Part shown: one piece after another, positions 12,528 through 24,669 of the stretch | How the letters are laid out: every line of letters begins with the position of its first letter | How positions within the stretch are numbered: the stretch's first letter is position 1 | NCBI GenBank assembly: GCA_905183005.1 | Contig: CAJJDO010000126.1 | Span: forward strand, 7,454 to 71,453 | Direction: 5' to 3' | Length of the DNA stretch: 64,000 bases | DNA from: Paramecium pentaurelia | Lineage: Eukaryota > Ciliophora > Oligohymenophorea > Peniculida > Parameciidae | Notes under the pieces: model-generated | Told to the model about the DNA's origin: nothing | Seen by the model: the letters and a program-made list of their open reading frames with translations, nothing else | The model's database searches: none | Position numbers and translations under genes: made by a program

Positions 12528-13789
12528 ATGATTATTGAAAAATTAAGAAATCCATATAATACATACACTCAAATCAAAGATAATCCTAAGCTATTATTCA
12601 AGATCTCATTCTACTCTTTTGCTCTACTTCTTTTATCACAGTTACCACCATTTGTATTATTCTTATATATTTAGGCTTGTGTTTGTTTGATCATTAGTTA
12701 TTTAACCGGAAAAAAGTTCTTTGAGATTTACTTTCATAAACACTTAAAAGAAGGAATTATGGAGATGTTTCCTCAAGGCATTAGAGATGCTTTGATGAAG
12801 AGATCAATTTTTGATCTTCTTTGTGACATTTGGTTTATGCCCAAATTCTCATTGTATATTAGAGCATTCCTAAAGCCCTTTGTAGCCAATATTGATCCTG
12901 AAAATGTATTACATTCTCTCTTTATTATTTATAGGCTGAACAAGCCCTGGAAGGTCTACCCTTAGAAGACAGATAAATCATCACAAAAAAAGGAATAATT
13001 AATACTTTGCCCATGCTACTTTAAACTACGGTGGACACCACCTAACAATAGATTAATGACAGTGAAGTTCCTTAGACTCCTCATACTCCATCAAAGATTA
13101 AACAAAAGAAAACAAGATATGATAGAAAATAATATAATAGAACAAAATCTAAAAGAGTATTCAAAGAAGATAAAATTGTTTCCACCTTTAAGATGCCTTG
13201 GACTATTGTTAAAACATATGAAGAGGACAGAGCTTCTATTATGTCTTCACAATCAGATATTGATTTCTCAAATAAATAAAACTTTTCAATTGTAGAAGAA
13301 ATGAAACCTCTACCATCACTTTAAGAAAATATTGGATTCAAAAATATAGAGCTGGTTCTTAAACCATAAACCAGTTAAGAATAGATCAAATGGGATAACC
13401 TAGATAATTTCTACAATTAAGTCAAAGACACTGTTCCAGGAAGTCATAAAAGTATATATTCAACATTAAATTCTTTAGGACCATTAGAAATGATATTGAA
13501 AATTACAAATCTAATTAATAATATAGTTCATTTTGAGAAAAGAAGCAAATAAATTTTGGCTATCAATAATAATGCTTTAATTAAGGCCTTCATAATTTCT
13601 GCAGTAAATTAATATCAATATAATAAGGCTGCTTTGGCATTTTAATCATACATTTCTACTAGGACAAGAAGATTGATGATGCAAACTATAATGATTATTT
13701 GTTATTTAGGAAGTGCAGGAATAGCTACAGGAACTCTAGGTCTGTGTGTTGTTAAATTTGTTAATCAAAACAAAAAAAAAAGAAATTGA
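12528..13789 (+). CDS. Multi-pass membrane protein, unknown function
   Basis: Predicted 410 residues with one 29-nt intron at 12906-12934; the exon sum is divisible by three. The N-terminus has a hydrophobic hairpin (FKISFYSFALLLLSQLPPF and VLFLYIQACVCLIISYL, residues 22-60), the middle about 250 residues are polar with a basic patch (KIKQKKTRYDRK), and the C-terminus has one more helix (MMQTIMIICYLGSAGIATG and the following residues) ending in NQNKKKRN. The two-ended anchoring leaves a large soluble loop on one side. No family is recognised. It begins 8 bp after the aminopeptidase stop, which is tight even for this genome. Confidence 0.7.
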
Positions 13790-14075
13790 ATAGAATTTAA
13801 TTATTTTATTATTATATTATTTTTGATGAGATAAAAAAATAAACATAACTTTTTATATGATCACTTAAAATTCTCATAATAAGTGAATTTTTCATATATG
13901 AATGTTAGGATTAGGATAAAATATCATTATAACTTAAAAATTTAAAAGAGAGAAACTTATTAAAATTAGATTTAAAAGTTATATTAAGTTAGTAAACTAT
14001 ATAACAATTATTTTAATTTTGAGATTACTTATTAATTTTTCTATTCATGAAATATCATTTTATTCTTTCATGTTT
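13790..14075. other. Short intergenic region between convergent genes
   Basis: AT-rich spacer between the 3' ends of the membrane-protein gene and the DHHC gene. A short plus-strand open frame here is antisense to the end of the DHHC gene and is not supported. Confidence 0.5.
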
Positions 14076-15146
14076 TCAAACTTCAAAAAGGTCTGTTCTA
14101 GGGAATGCACTTTTTTCTGCATTTCTCATTGGAAGGAACCAGTACTTAATATCAGGACCAAAGACCTCTTTATAGTTATCAATAATTCTAGGTTTTTTGA
14201 AAGGGTTCTAAGTGTATTTTCTATGTGTTATATACATTTGCTTTTATTTCATTAATGTGGTATTCAATAGTGGTAATGTTTTAAGCAATATGATATAAAT
14301 GAAATCCCAAGAGAAATCCCATTACTAGTACTAAAGCAAAGCAAGAAACATTGCATATAGTTAAAATAAATTGCTAATTTTATGTGAGATCCTAGAAAAT
14401 AGTTTAAATAAATTATACTTGTATTACAAACTTATCATTTACAAATAAATCATAAGAAATAAATAAAGTGCATTGGATCATGCACAAAATAGCATAGAAA
14501 TTGAATTGACAAAAATACCTATGGTTTTTCAAGCCAACACAATTGTTCACCCAAGGACAATGATGATCCTAATTATTATAAATTTATTTACCATTCTTAA
14601 TACGCATTTATTGCATTCTTTACAATGATGTGTTCTTGGTAATTTTATATTCTCACATTTAAAGCAGTATGAAACTAATTATAATACTTAAATAATATCG
14701 CTGGAACCATATTATAAAATTATTTTATTACAATTTCATCATCATTCTCAACATGAAATTCAATATGGTTTTACATTCTTCTTTATCTATGTTTATTAAT
14801 TTTTTCAGTCATTTTTTTTGTTCTTTATTTGATATCTTCCAATGTTCTTTCATGATAATGTTTAGCCTATTTCTTTTGAAAAATAAATACTAAATCTTTT
14901 GGAGGATATCCTGGTTTGACATATTAAATCATAATGTAAGAGAAATTTAAGAAAATGAAAATTATTGTAAATTCTATTCCAATCAAATAAGAAACATGAC
15001 CATGCTAATTTTAAGGAAAAACAAATTACTTTATTAAGGAATGCAGGTAGGAAGATAAATACAAAAGCATAATATTCACTGAAAATAATTCCATAAACAA
15101 GTATAACAGCTATGAAATCAGAATGTTAATGCTATCCTTAAAGCAT
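14076..15146 (-). CDS. DHHC-type S-palmitoyltransferase
   Basis: A membrane enzyme that attaches palmitate to cysteines of target proteins. The cysteine-rich domain reads YCFKCENIKLPRTHHC, then KECNKCVLRM | DHHCPWVNNCVGLKNHR, with the catalytic DHHC intact; a 23-nt intron separates the last two blocks. Two hydrophobic segments precede it (FIAVILVYGIIFSEYY.., IEFTIIFIFLNFSYIM) and two follow, matching the four-helix family topology, and the TTxE motif is present as TTIE. The end has NPFKKPRIIDNYKEVFG. Six introns (25, 28, 31, 23, 27, 28 nt) give exactly 303 codons. Neighbours include proteins starting MGC that are plausible palmitoylation substrates, but no link is shown. Confidence 0.93.
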
Positions 15147-15417
15147 AAATTATTAAGTTTTTATATAATATTAAAAATTATATATTTTCCATTTGCAATA
15201 ATAGATTTTTCTATATAAATAAATCATGTTATTACTGGAGAATGAAGGATGAACATTTGAATTGTAAGTTGAATTTTAGTAAATTTCATATTTTTTGTAA
15301 AATGGAAATTAAAAAGAATAATAGGAAATTGAATAGGATAAAATTATGAATTAGAATATATCTTTGTTAAAAGTAATGATATTGTATATATATTTATTAT
15401 TTTTTATTTGAAAAATA

Positions 15418-16884
15418 ATGGAGCCAGAGCAATTGATAGATTAATTAAATGATATATTGTTGGCAGACCATTTTAGGTTTATAGAAGTAATTGGGAAGGG
15501 AAGCTTTGGAGTAGTGGTGGCTGCGTTTTGTAGTAATTTAGATCGAGTAGTGGCAATAAAAGTTAATTTGATGTTAGAATATTATAGATTACATCAAATG
15601 TTGATTAAGAGAATGAAGCCAATTTGCTTAAAGCTTGTTGTCATTAGAATATTGTCAAGCTTTATAAAGTACAATAATAATTTTTTATTATAGGTGTTAA
15701 TAGCTAATAATCATCTTTATCTCATTATGGAAAGATTAATTGGTTTGACACTAGACAAACTGATGAAACAATCTATATTATCAGAATAAAACATTAGAAA
15801 TTATATGACTTAAATTTTAAATGCTTTAGTATTTCTTCATAGAAAGAATATTATACATAGAGATCTCAAACCAGGTTAAACTAAATAATATTATAGAAAA
15901 TATATTTATTTGTGAAAATACATGCGTTAAATTAATAGATTTAGGTTTAGGACAAGAAATTGTTTGTAAAGGATGTGTTTATTAATCAGTTGGTACTCCA
16001 TATTTTATAGCTCCTGAAGTTATTTTAGGAAAGGATTAAAGTCAGGTATGTAATTCTCTTATTTAATTTAGGCTGTTGACATATTTAGTTTAGGTATTAT
16101 CTTCTATATGATGATCAACAATTTATAACATCCGTTATGGGATGGATAAATGAGAAAAAGACATTATTACTAATTGATATCTAATGAATTTTAAATTTCT
16201 TTTCCAAAAACAATGCCTGAGTAATCCATAAAAATCATATATTTAGAATGGCTAAAGATTTTGTCTTAAATACAGTATAATTTAGGGCAGAAAATAGAAT
16301 GACAGCATAGTAATGTTTAGAACATCCTTGGATTAAAGGAAAAGGTGTTAAAACACATCCTATGACTACAAGAGAGATCATGTTAAGATACAATATTTAA
16401 TAAAAGCTATAACATGTCTTTTTATTGTTTATTATTATTAGATAATTAAATCATTGATGTTTTTAAAGACTCTTCAATAAACATGTGAAGAAGAGATCTG
16501 CTATATCAAAACAAACAATTCTCCTTTAAGAGAAGAAAAGGAATAAGATCTTGAAAATGCTAGATTAAGTGTTGAATTAACAAATAAAAAATAAAAGTCA
16601 TTCAAATTAAATGTAATTCCTTTAAAAAAAGTAAGTTCATATAAAGATTTAGTATCTTTGAGGGAAAAATAACTAAATCAAAAGAAATATTAAAGTATAA
16701 ACATTTATTTTAATTAGATATGATAACAAGGTTTAGAGAAAAATTGTCTTTGGGTAATCAACTAAATGCCATTGGGCATCATAAGTTTGATTCTCCAATG
16801 AGTCATCGAAAATTAACTACTTTACCTTCAATTAATACTAATAGGTTATAAAGATAATCAACTTTTAATTTTTAAAATTTGTGA
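15418..16884 (+). CDS. Serine/threonine protein kinase
   Basis: Predicted 430 residues from eight exons (introns of 26, 25, 22, 26, 26, 26 and 23 nt; the exon sum is divisible by three). The kinase domain fills residues about 16-280: glycine loop GKGSFGVV, VAIK lysine, an Asn-Glu-Ala helix-C glutamate (ENEANLLK), catalytic HRDLKPENI, DLG in place of the commoner DFG, activation segment ending GTPYFIAPE, and LEHPWIKG near the end of the domain. About 130 further polar residues form a C-terminal tail without a recognised motif. DLG kinases are found among active ciliate kinases, so the change need not mean loss of activity. The subfamily (CAMK-, Nek- or ULK-like) cannot be fixed by eye. Confidence 0.92.
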
Positions 16885-16914
16885 AGTGCTTTTTTTTAAA
16901 TTATCAATAAGAAA

Positions 16915-18403
16915 TCAATTTTACTTTAATCTATTCATAATTTCATCTGCCTCTTATGCTTTAGTTTCATCATAAGGAATATAATAATTAGATAATCTTG
17001 ATTAAGGATTACTAATTGGTTTATTTTATTCTCTAAAGATATTCATAGATTTAATGATCTCTTCATTATCCATCTCAATCTATATAATCATTTTCTTAAT
17101 ATCATTATTTATAAAGAATAATTCAGTATTATCTTATTTCAGCAATTTAAAATTTGCTTACATCTTTGCATTTTCTAATTTCAATTTATCTATTTATTAT
17201 TATAATTCAGTATGTTTATGATTATCAACTCGTAAATTTAAATTAGAAATTTCAGTGATTAAATTATCCACATTATTTCTAACTATTTAATATTACTAAT
17301 ACACTTCCTACGGTTATTATTATTCTTAATTTGTTTATGATATTGTTTTTATAGCTGATTTCATTTATATAGATGATTCTTCTTTCTTATTTTATTAGAA
17401 TGACTGATTCTAACTTTAATCATCTTTTATTCTAGGAACTTTTGAAATTATTTCTTTGAATTACTCATCTGAATTGTAAATTTTTTCATTTTGAATTAAT
17501 ACCTTACTAATATTCAATTTTAAAGTGTCCAATTTGTCTTTCTCATTCAAAGTTAATTAATTTCCTTCCTCTAATCTATTTATTATTAGTTCTAATTATT
17601 TTCCATCCTATTCCAATCGTTATTTATTCTTATCAATCATTTATACTATTGTTGTTGATTTTCCTTTATCCAAACACATTTTAAGTATTTCAATTTCTGC
17701 TCTAAGCTACAATTTCAATTTGTTTAGAGATTATAGCATTTATTCAAAAATCAATTAATTTATAACAATAATTTATACTCTCTATCATTGTTTTATATGA
17801 TTTCCAACATTTTATTTTGCCAAAGCTAACTCTTTTGATAGGACTTGTTCTTCTCTCAAAATCTTAATCAAATTTGAAAACCCTCTCTTTGTAATAACAC
17901 TCCCACAAACTAAACCTATGGACACCATTAATAAAGTCACACTCCCATCCATTAATTCCTTGACTTTTCTATTTGATCTCAAATTGGAAGATTGCAACTT
18001 AAACTTTATTATGTCATTAAAAAATAATAAGCTCTATAATCCAAAAGAGAACCCAAAACAAATTGTAGCCATCCTTGGAAATATTAATGAAAATGGTAAT
18101 GCAAATGGATACAAATAATACAAATTTGGTACTGTACATGAATGCTTAAACTCTTACAATCTGATATTTATATTAAATGTACTTATAGAGTGTTTTAAAT
18201 TAAACATATTATTTAATATCCCTAGCATCTATTTCTGAATTTAACATATTCATATCCTTATTACCTATGATTTTCATTTCATTTTTGATTTAATCATTTA
18301 TTTGTTTACCTGTTTTTGAATAATCAAAATATAAACTAAACATTTGTTATTCAAAACCCATCATTCCTAAATACAAAATAGGCATTAAAGTATTTTAATT
18401 CAT
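16915..18403 (-). CDS. Membrane-anchored coiled-coil protein
   Basis: Predicted 488 residues with a single 22-nt intron near 18185; with it the N-terminal and C-terminal frames join and the length is divisible by three. It starts MNQNTLMPILYLGMMGFEQQ. Hydrophobic segments follow (LYYLYPFALPFSLIF, MATICFGFSFGLQSLLFF, VTLLMVSIGLVCGSVIT), then about 300 residues of charged heptad-like sequence (for example QLRAEIEILK, LEEGNQLTLNEKDKLDTLKL, TELQQQIDKLKLENAK) ending NRLKQN. The topology is several N-terminal helices and a long cytosolic coiled coil. No family is recognised. The start codon overlaps the stop assigned to the upstream minus-strand gene. Confidence 0.75.
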
Positions 18404-19434
18404 TTTATTTTTATTATTTATTCTTAATTAAAGAAAACACATATATAATCAAAAAGTAATATTATTATGATCTAATTAGTTATCTCTAGATAATAAATAA
18501 TGAATGATTTATATTAGTATAATATTTCTATAATATATACATGAAGTATATAAATAATAATAATATAAACTTAAAACTAATTTGAATGTCTATAATTATT
18601 CAGATACATCAAAGTTACTTTATATCCACAAAGATAAATAAATTTATAATTTAAATAATGTTTATTTTTAGGACATAGATTATATGATTTGTTATGATTC
18701 TTCCAACTGAAATAGTTATATAATTTTAGTAAAGTCTTAGTGGGTTAAGGAATTATGATTTACAATGTATTTCCATTATAATAATACTAAAATTGATGAC
18801 TTGCACTTGAACATAGTTATTTTAATTCAACCCTACATGCTCTAACATAAATATTAAGATCCTTAATCAAAATATAACACTCCTGAGTGTGAACCCAAAG
18901 TAATACTATGATTATGATCTATTGCCATGGTTAACTGTTTGACTAATTGAATTATATGGGTATTCTTAGCCGATTTGTTCTAATAATCACGAATCGTACT
19001 TAGATAAGTAATAATGTTAGATGAACTTATTAACCTATTAAATCTGTCATGAACTAATTCAGCTACAATTTTTGCATATGAATCCTCTTTTTTTAATAAC
19101 TATTTATTTAATAGAATTTTTATATTGATTAAGAAGTTTGAGAGAGTGTTAAAAATAAAAATCAATTAATTGATTTATATGCTTAGTTTCTATCAAATTT
19201 TCTAAATAAAGTTCAGAAATCTAATTAAAGCCTAATTGTATTTCTACATCTGACTTTATGTAATTATGATCTTTCAATGAATACAGCATTAAAACTATAA
19301 AAATTAAATTGTATAATTGCTTATTATTTATGATTTTGTTTAACTATTTGATTATATTTATTTAAATAATTATGCTTTTTTTTAACTATCATTCTTTGAT
19401 TATATAGAAAGACTAATTGACTCATCATATACAT
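18400..19434 (-). CDS. Unknown gene; needs one base change in an A7/T7 run
   Basis: Starts MYMMSQLVFLYNQRM. A 25-nt intron leads to YNLIFIVLMLYSLKDHNYIK (possible membrane segment). The frame then breaks at the T7 run 19088-19094; one base fewer there continues as EDSYAKIVAELVHDRFNRLI. A 19-nt intron then leads to GDLNIYVRACRVELKQL and IIPQPTKTLLKLYNY. Subtracting both introns and one base gives 330 codons. The last 60 codons are AT-rich and look unlike protein, so the true end may be earlier. The break is probably a homopolymer error, or else a young pseudogene. No domain is recognised. Confidence 0.45.
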
Positions 19435-19786
19435 TAATATGTTTTGTGACTATTTATTCTTATTTTATTTTGATTATTAAATATAGAAATACTTGAAATC
19501 ATTGCTCACATAAGTTTCTTATTATTTACATTTACTTATATAATTATTGTTATTATTATATAGTATATATATATATATTATCAATTATTTCACTTTTAAT
19601 TCATTGGATAATGCATTAAATCAATAAAATTGACAATAATGGTTTGATTAATTGATATTAATTGATATAAGCTATTTAATTTTTTCCTTATTTTTGATTG
19701 GCCGATTAGAAATGAAAAAAGATTAATTGGGATTTATATTTGTAATAAGGCGGGTTTGAAACATTATTAAATAAATCAAAAATCAA
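19435..19786. promoter_or_regulatory. Divergent intergenic region upstream of histone H2A
   Basis: This 352-bp stretch separates the minus-strand gene start and the H2A start, so it should hold both promoters. It contains two ATTGG motifs (reverse CCAAT) at 19697-19701 and 19726-19730 close to the H2A gene, and a long TA repeat near 19560-19580. The CCAAT reading is inference; no ciliate consensus was tested. Confidence 0.3.
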
Positions 19787-20188
19787 ATGTCATCAGGAGG
19801 AAAAGGAAAAGCAGGAAAGGGAGGCAAAGCAGCTGGAGCTCATAAATCAGTTTCCAGATCACACAAAGCTGGTTTATAATTCCCAGTCGGAAGAGTTTCA
19901 AGATATTTGAAATAAGGAAGATACACAGAAAGAGTTGGTGCTGGAGCTCCAGTTTATCTTTCAGCTGTTTTGGAATATTTGGCTGCTGAAGTTTTAGAAC
20001 TTGCTGGAAATGCTGCTAAAGATAACAAGAAAAATAGAATTAATCCAAGACACATTCTTTTAGCTATTAGAAACGATGATGAATTAAACAAATTAATGGC
20101 CAACACAACTATTGCTGATGGTGGTGTTTTACCAAGCATTCATCCATAATTATATCCATCAAAAGAAGATCCAAGTTAAGCAGTTTGA
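19787..20188 (+). CDS. Histone H2A with C-terminal SQ motif (H2A.X-like)
   Basis: A complete, intronless 133-residue core histone. Family sequence is unmistakable: AGLQFPVGRVSRYL, GAGAPVYLSAVLEYLAAEVL, ELAGNAAKDN, RINPRHILLAIRNDDELNKL, and the docking region ADGGVLPSIHPQL. The N-terminal tail is Gly/Lys-rich (SSGGKGKAGKGGKAAGAHKS). The C-terminus is DPSQAV: a serine fourth from the end followed by Gln, Ala and a hydrophobic residue, the position of the DNA-damage phosphorylation motif SQ(E/D)-hydrophobic of H2A.X; Drosophila H2Av ends in the similar SQAY. It is therefore likely to serve both as bulk H2A and as the damage-signalling form. In-frame TAA at conserved glutamines confirms the ciliate code. 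Confidence 0.97.
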
Positions 20189-20291
20189 AAATGTTTAATT
20201 TGTTTTACAATTAACATATACAAATTTATTTTAATAATTCTAGACTCTAATGTATTGATCAAATAAATAAATGAACTTGAATATTGATAAA

Positions 20292-21643
20292 TCAATTCTT
20301 TTTTGATGTATGTGCAATTTTTACAGATTTTTATGCTGCATCATCTAAATCTGTTGCAGTTGTAATTGATACTTTAGTTTATGATTTGGCAAATTCATCT
20401 AACATCTTGGCGCCTTTTAATTATTATTAATTTATTACCTTATTATGAATTTGTTCCTGTTAATCTTACTACTAAAGGTGTCTTTAAATCAACCAATTAA
20501 GCTGCTTTAATAATACCTTCAGCAATAATGTTGCATTTCATAATACCACCAAATATATTAATAAGAATTGTTTCAACTTTTGGATGTGAATTCAATATTT
20601 CAAATGCTGTCTTTACTTATTCTACATTTGCACCACCTCCTACATCTAAGAAATTTGCAGGTTCTCCACCATATAATTTTATTATATCCATTGTAGCCAT
20701 TGCCAAACCAGCTCCATTAACCATACAACCAATATTTCCATCTAATGCAACATAATTCAATCCTGCTGCTAATGCTAATTCTTCATGAGGATCAACTTAT
20801 TCTGATGCAACTGATGTTTTTCTTAATTCAACCAATTCCTTTTATCTAAATTTAGCATTGTCATCAACATTAATTTTAGCATCAATACAGAATAATTGAT
20901 TTTTTGGATCTGTTGCCCATGGATTGATTTCTACTTAAGTAGCATCCAATGAAATAAACATCTTATAAAGATTTCTCAATTATTCAATTGCTTATTATCT
21001 AACAGATTATAATTAAAGAGTGTCAACAACTTTATTAGCAATTTAATCAGTCAATCCTGTGTTTACATCAATTGGTAACACAATAATACTATTTGGATCT
21101 GTCTTTGCTACTTCTTCAATTTCCATTCCACCATTAATTGAAGCAACAATAGCTGGCTTTTATGAATTTCTATCCAATATAAATGCTAAATATAATTGAC
21201 GTACTATATCCACACCTTCATGTACAAGTACTGCATTCACTTATAATCCCTATATTATTATATATTAATAAATACTTCTTTTGGTGTCTAATGTGTTACC
21301 AATTTATATCCAATCATTTATTTTGTATAGTTGGCTACTTCTTCTGGAGTTTTGCAGATTTTTACTCCTCCCTTCAAACCACTTGATAAAGTTCCTTAAA
21401 TTAATCTTTATTCATACCTTTTCCTCTTCCACCAGCATGAACTTATGATTTAAGAATCAAACCACCACTTGGATCTAATGTTTTTGCTACTTTGGCAGCT
21501 TCATCAGCATTCAATGCGATTGCTCCTTTTTACACTCTGACATTGAATCCTCTCATCAAGTCTTTACTTTGGTATTCATGAAGATCAAAACATTTAACAA
21601 CTTTGTGTTACAATGCAGCCAACCTTGTAATACGATTGAACAT
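20292..21643 (-). CDS. Succinyl-CoA synthetase beta subunit, mitochondrial (ATP-grasp)
   Basis: The beta subunit of the citric-acid-cycle enzyme that converts succinyl-CoA to succinate with formation of ATP or GTP. It begins with a basic, mitochondrial-presequence-like end (MFNRITRLAALQHKVVKCF), then the family motif LHEYQSKDLM, the ATP-grasp loop KSQVHAGGRGKG, GGVKICKTPEEV, and downstream GGEPANFLDVGGG and INIFGGIMKCDIIAEGI. The end reads DDAAQKSVKIAHTSKKN. Two introns (23 nt after GGRGK and 26 nt near 21250) are clear; the remaining length suggests one more. Sequence by eye favours the ADP-forming SUCLA2 type, but nucleotide specificity is not certain. Overall length near 430 residues is normal. 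Confidence 0.94.
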
Positions 21644-21813
21644 TTATTTTAAATCTTTTTATTTAATCAAAGCACAATAACTAATCACTTAATATAAACT
21701 ATTTTTAGGATTCATTAAAGTAACCTCTATATATTCTTCTCTTAGGAATCAGATAAATCTATAATAAATAATAACAAAAGAAAAATGTATAATCAAAGAA
21801 AACTATTTTTATG

Positions 21814-23418
21814 TCATTTCCTAATATAATTTGATCTTAAACTCTATTATTATATTGGATTCTTGAAGTTAAAGTAAACTGATTTGAAATGTAGTAAATT
21901 ATATTTTACTTCTAGATCTTGATTTTCTCTTTCCATTAATTATTATTCAGCTTTTAAAGTCATTCCTGGATCATGTTCAATGATACCTTCAAAAGTAGAA
22001 ATCCTAGCTATTTAATTATTATGTTGCTGTATTTTTTTGTCTTCATGCATATCACTAATAGAGTATCCAACTCCTATACTAAAGACACTTCCTTAATTAG
22101 TAATTGCACTAAATTGCATTGCACTACTTCCAAGATCTGAAGATCCTACTAATTCATCCTAAGCACAAAAGGTTTTTAAATTTTAAGGAACTAAATTTTC
22201 ACCCAAAAATCCTCTAAAATTTATATTATTATTTAAATTACCTTCTAATTGTACAACAACTTTTATATTTTGAATTTTAATTGCTTTTTGATCTTTTATT
22301 GCTTTTCTACTTATGGGATTTGCTTTTTTAATTAGTCCAATCAAGTCCTTAATCTGGAAAGTTATGTAATTTTGTTAGAAACAATCCTCTCAACATTGCA
22401 TATTATGGCTTTTATTATTAAGACAATAATTTTACATATTTCATATACCTAAGATTTTTTAATTGAGAATTACTTTAATATAGAATTTGGACATTCTGAA
22501 CATAATTCTTCAATTGTAGTTTCTGATTTTAATTTTCCTATTTTTTCCAATCTTTATATATCATTTTTTTCAATATTCATCCAAGGCAAACTCTATTTCA
22601 TTAAATATATTAATATATAGCCTAATGATTCTAAATCATCCTTTGCAGATTATTCAATTCCTTAATGAGCAGCTAAACTTGCATATCTACTAGTGCCAAT
22701 AAAGGAAAATTTCTTTTTCTAATTTACTTTTAAATTGATATTTCTAGATATTCCATAATCGATAAGATAGATCTTATCACTATCAGTTTTACTTAAAATA
22801 TTTTCTGGTTTCAAATCTCTATGTATTATATTTCTAAAAATTAATTAATTTAATCACCTTTAATGTATTTGTTCCAAAATCCACAGCATTTAAAAGGCAA
22901 TGTTGTAAATACATTATGTTGAGAACTTCTAATATTGTTTTTAAAAATATATTAGGTCATGCCCTAGCAAATTGGTTATCATGACGTTGCATTTGTTGAA
23001 TTGACCATACCAATACAATTCAGGAATCTATGAAACTCCTTACAGTAATTTCAATATTTCAATCTAATTTCACAAATTATTTTACTTCTCTATTTAGACT
23101 ACTATAACTTGCCATTTCTTGTTTTTCTATCTTTATTGCGACATTTTTGTTTGTCTTCATACATTTTCCAACATAAACTATTCCAAATGAACCTTATGAT
23201 ATTTTTTTTATTAATTCATATTGATTATCAATAACATCTCCTTATTAAATTTAGTTCATTAATTTATTAATGGAAAGACTTGATGATGTATTTTTATAAT
23301 CAATATTTTTATATAAATTAAATTAAGATGAACTTTATTTAACTTCTTTAATCATTACTACTTTAGTTTATTGAATAATTTTATTTTTATAAGATAAAAA
23401 TATTTGATATATATTCAT
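21814..23418 (-). CDS. Casein kinase 1-type protein kinase with C-terminal extension
   Basis: The N-terminal 60 residues are polar, then a CK1-like catalytic domain: glycine loop ISQGSFGIVYVGKC, lysine in KNVAIKIEKQ, IIHRDLKPENIL, DYG (YLIDYGISRNI) instead of DFG, SFIGTSRYASLAAHQGIEQS (the CK1 activation-segment signature, without APE) and KDDLESLGYILIYL. About 200 residues of low-complexity, Ser/Gln/Asn-rich sequence follow and end SNYIRK. CK1 kinases are acidophilic and act in many pathways. Short introns interrupt the domain around 22440 and 22840. Expansion of CK1 with long variable tails is typical of ciliates; the specific role cannot be told. Confidence 0.9.
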
Positions 23419-24276
23419 GATTTAATTTTAGTGATATTAATAGGAATATAATGAATTAAAATAATTAAAATTACTGAATTACATTTTATAATATTATAAT
23501 TAACAATTCAAGAATAATCAAAGTTGTGTGGAGTATTAAGATAATATTCAATTTTTAATATTAAATTTATTAAAATAAGATAGAATGGTTGATCAATTTA
23601 TTATAGATTAGATAATTGCAAATATAAAGAGGAAGGTGTTTAAGTGAAAATTAAACTTCAATTAATTGTCTAAAATGGTGAATGTAAAGTAATTAAAATT
23701 TTAGTATATAGATTGAGATTGCAAAATAAGAATATTTAAGATTTTAAATAAAATAAAAAAAAATAAATATCTATGGAAGTTGAAATCAAGTATAAATTTA
23801 ATATTTTTAATTGGATTTTTGTTAGAATATTCAAAGTAGTAATATAAATCTATGAATATATCCCCATATTATGTAAAAGATATATATTCTATCGAGAGAA
23901 AATGTATAAGAAGCTTTTATTGCAGCAAAGGATTGATATCTATATAATTTATTTTGATTATTTATTTAGAATTAAATAGAAAGTAAAATTTGTGGAAAAA
24001 GCTTAACTTTTAGAAATGATTAATAGTAGTTTATTTAAAGTTAGCCTTATAATCAAATTATTTATCAAACTTACTTAAAAATATAAGAAAAGAATCATTA
24101 AATAAAATAGGAATAATTAAGAATTATTGTTATCAAATGGAAAGATTTTAATATAAATTATATTTTAATTTAATAAATTTTATTAGAATTAATAATTATC
24201 TAATTTTAATAGAATTTATGAAGTTTAAAACATCATTCTTCTAAAAAAAATAAATTTATTTTTATCAAATAATTTT
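23419..24276. other. Intergenic region with long TGA-free frame, coding status unclear
   Basis: From about 23652 the plus-strand frame that later encodes the secreted protein at 24277 contains no TGA for more than 200 codons. The translation is dominated by K, I, N, Q and Y and looks mostly like chance, with one more protein-like stretch (VKIKLQLIVQNGECKVIK, near 23650). A short preceding ATG frame at 23584 (MVDQFIIDQIIANIKRK) is offset by one base. A decayed or frameshifted gene is possible; I do not assign one. Confidence 0.25.
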
Positions 24277-24669
24277 ATGTTTTCACGATATTTAATTCTC
24301 TACCTTGTATTATCAACTATGATAATCGAGGTATAAGGTGGATAAACTGCGTTATCTACTTGTTTTGGTAAATTAATTCCAGCTGTGTTGAAATGTTTTG
24401 GGAGCAAAGTAATTGGACTTAATATGAACAAAGTGAAGCACATAATGAACTCGAAACATCTCCTTGATAAATTAGATCCAGCTGATGTAATTTATGATGT
24501 GGTTAATGTTGTTGCTTCTAATATTCCTTAAAAAAAATTTATTGATATTCTCCTTACTTCTGGTTTGATAATTAGAATCACTGTTAATTTATTAGTTAGC
24601 GGTGAGGTTGGGATTGGAACTGGATACGTAATCGAAAAAATTGCAGATGCTATTGAAAAACAGTGCTGA
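24277..24669 (+). CDS. Small secreted or membrane-inserted protein, unknown
   Basis: A complete 130-codon frame. The N-terminus MFSRYLILYLVLSTMIIEVQGG is a good signal peptide with a likely cleavage site after the small residues. The mature part of about 108 residues contains three cysteines (STCFGKL, LKCFGSK and the C-terminal residue Cys), a mixed hydrophobic/basic central part and GEVGIGTGYVIEKIADAIEKQC at the end. Base use is less AT-biased than the flanks, supporting coding. No homology is recognised. An antisense or upstream extension of the frame is not supported, because the signal peptide defines the start well. Confidence 0.6.

Noticed and set aside
19954..20139. Minus-strand frame opposite histone H2A
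   Set aside because: Antisense shadow of a highly conserved histone gene.
20528..21386. Plus-strand frames opposite succinyl-CoA synthetase
   Set aside because: Antisense shadows; the minus-strand protein has all family motifs.
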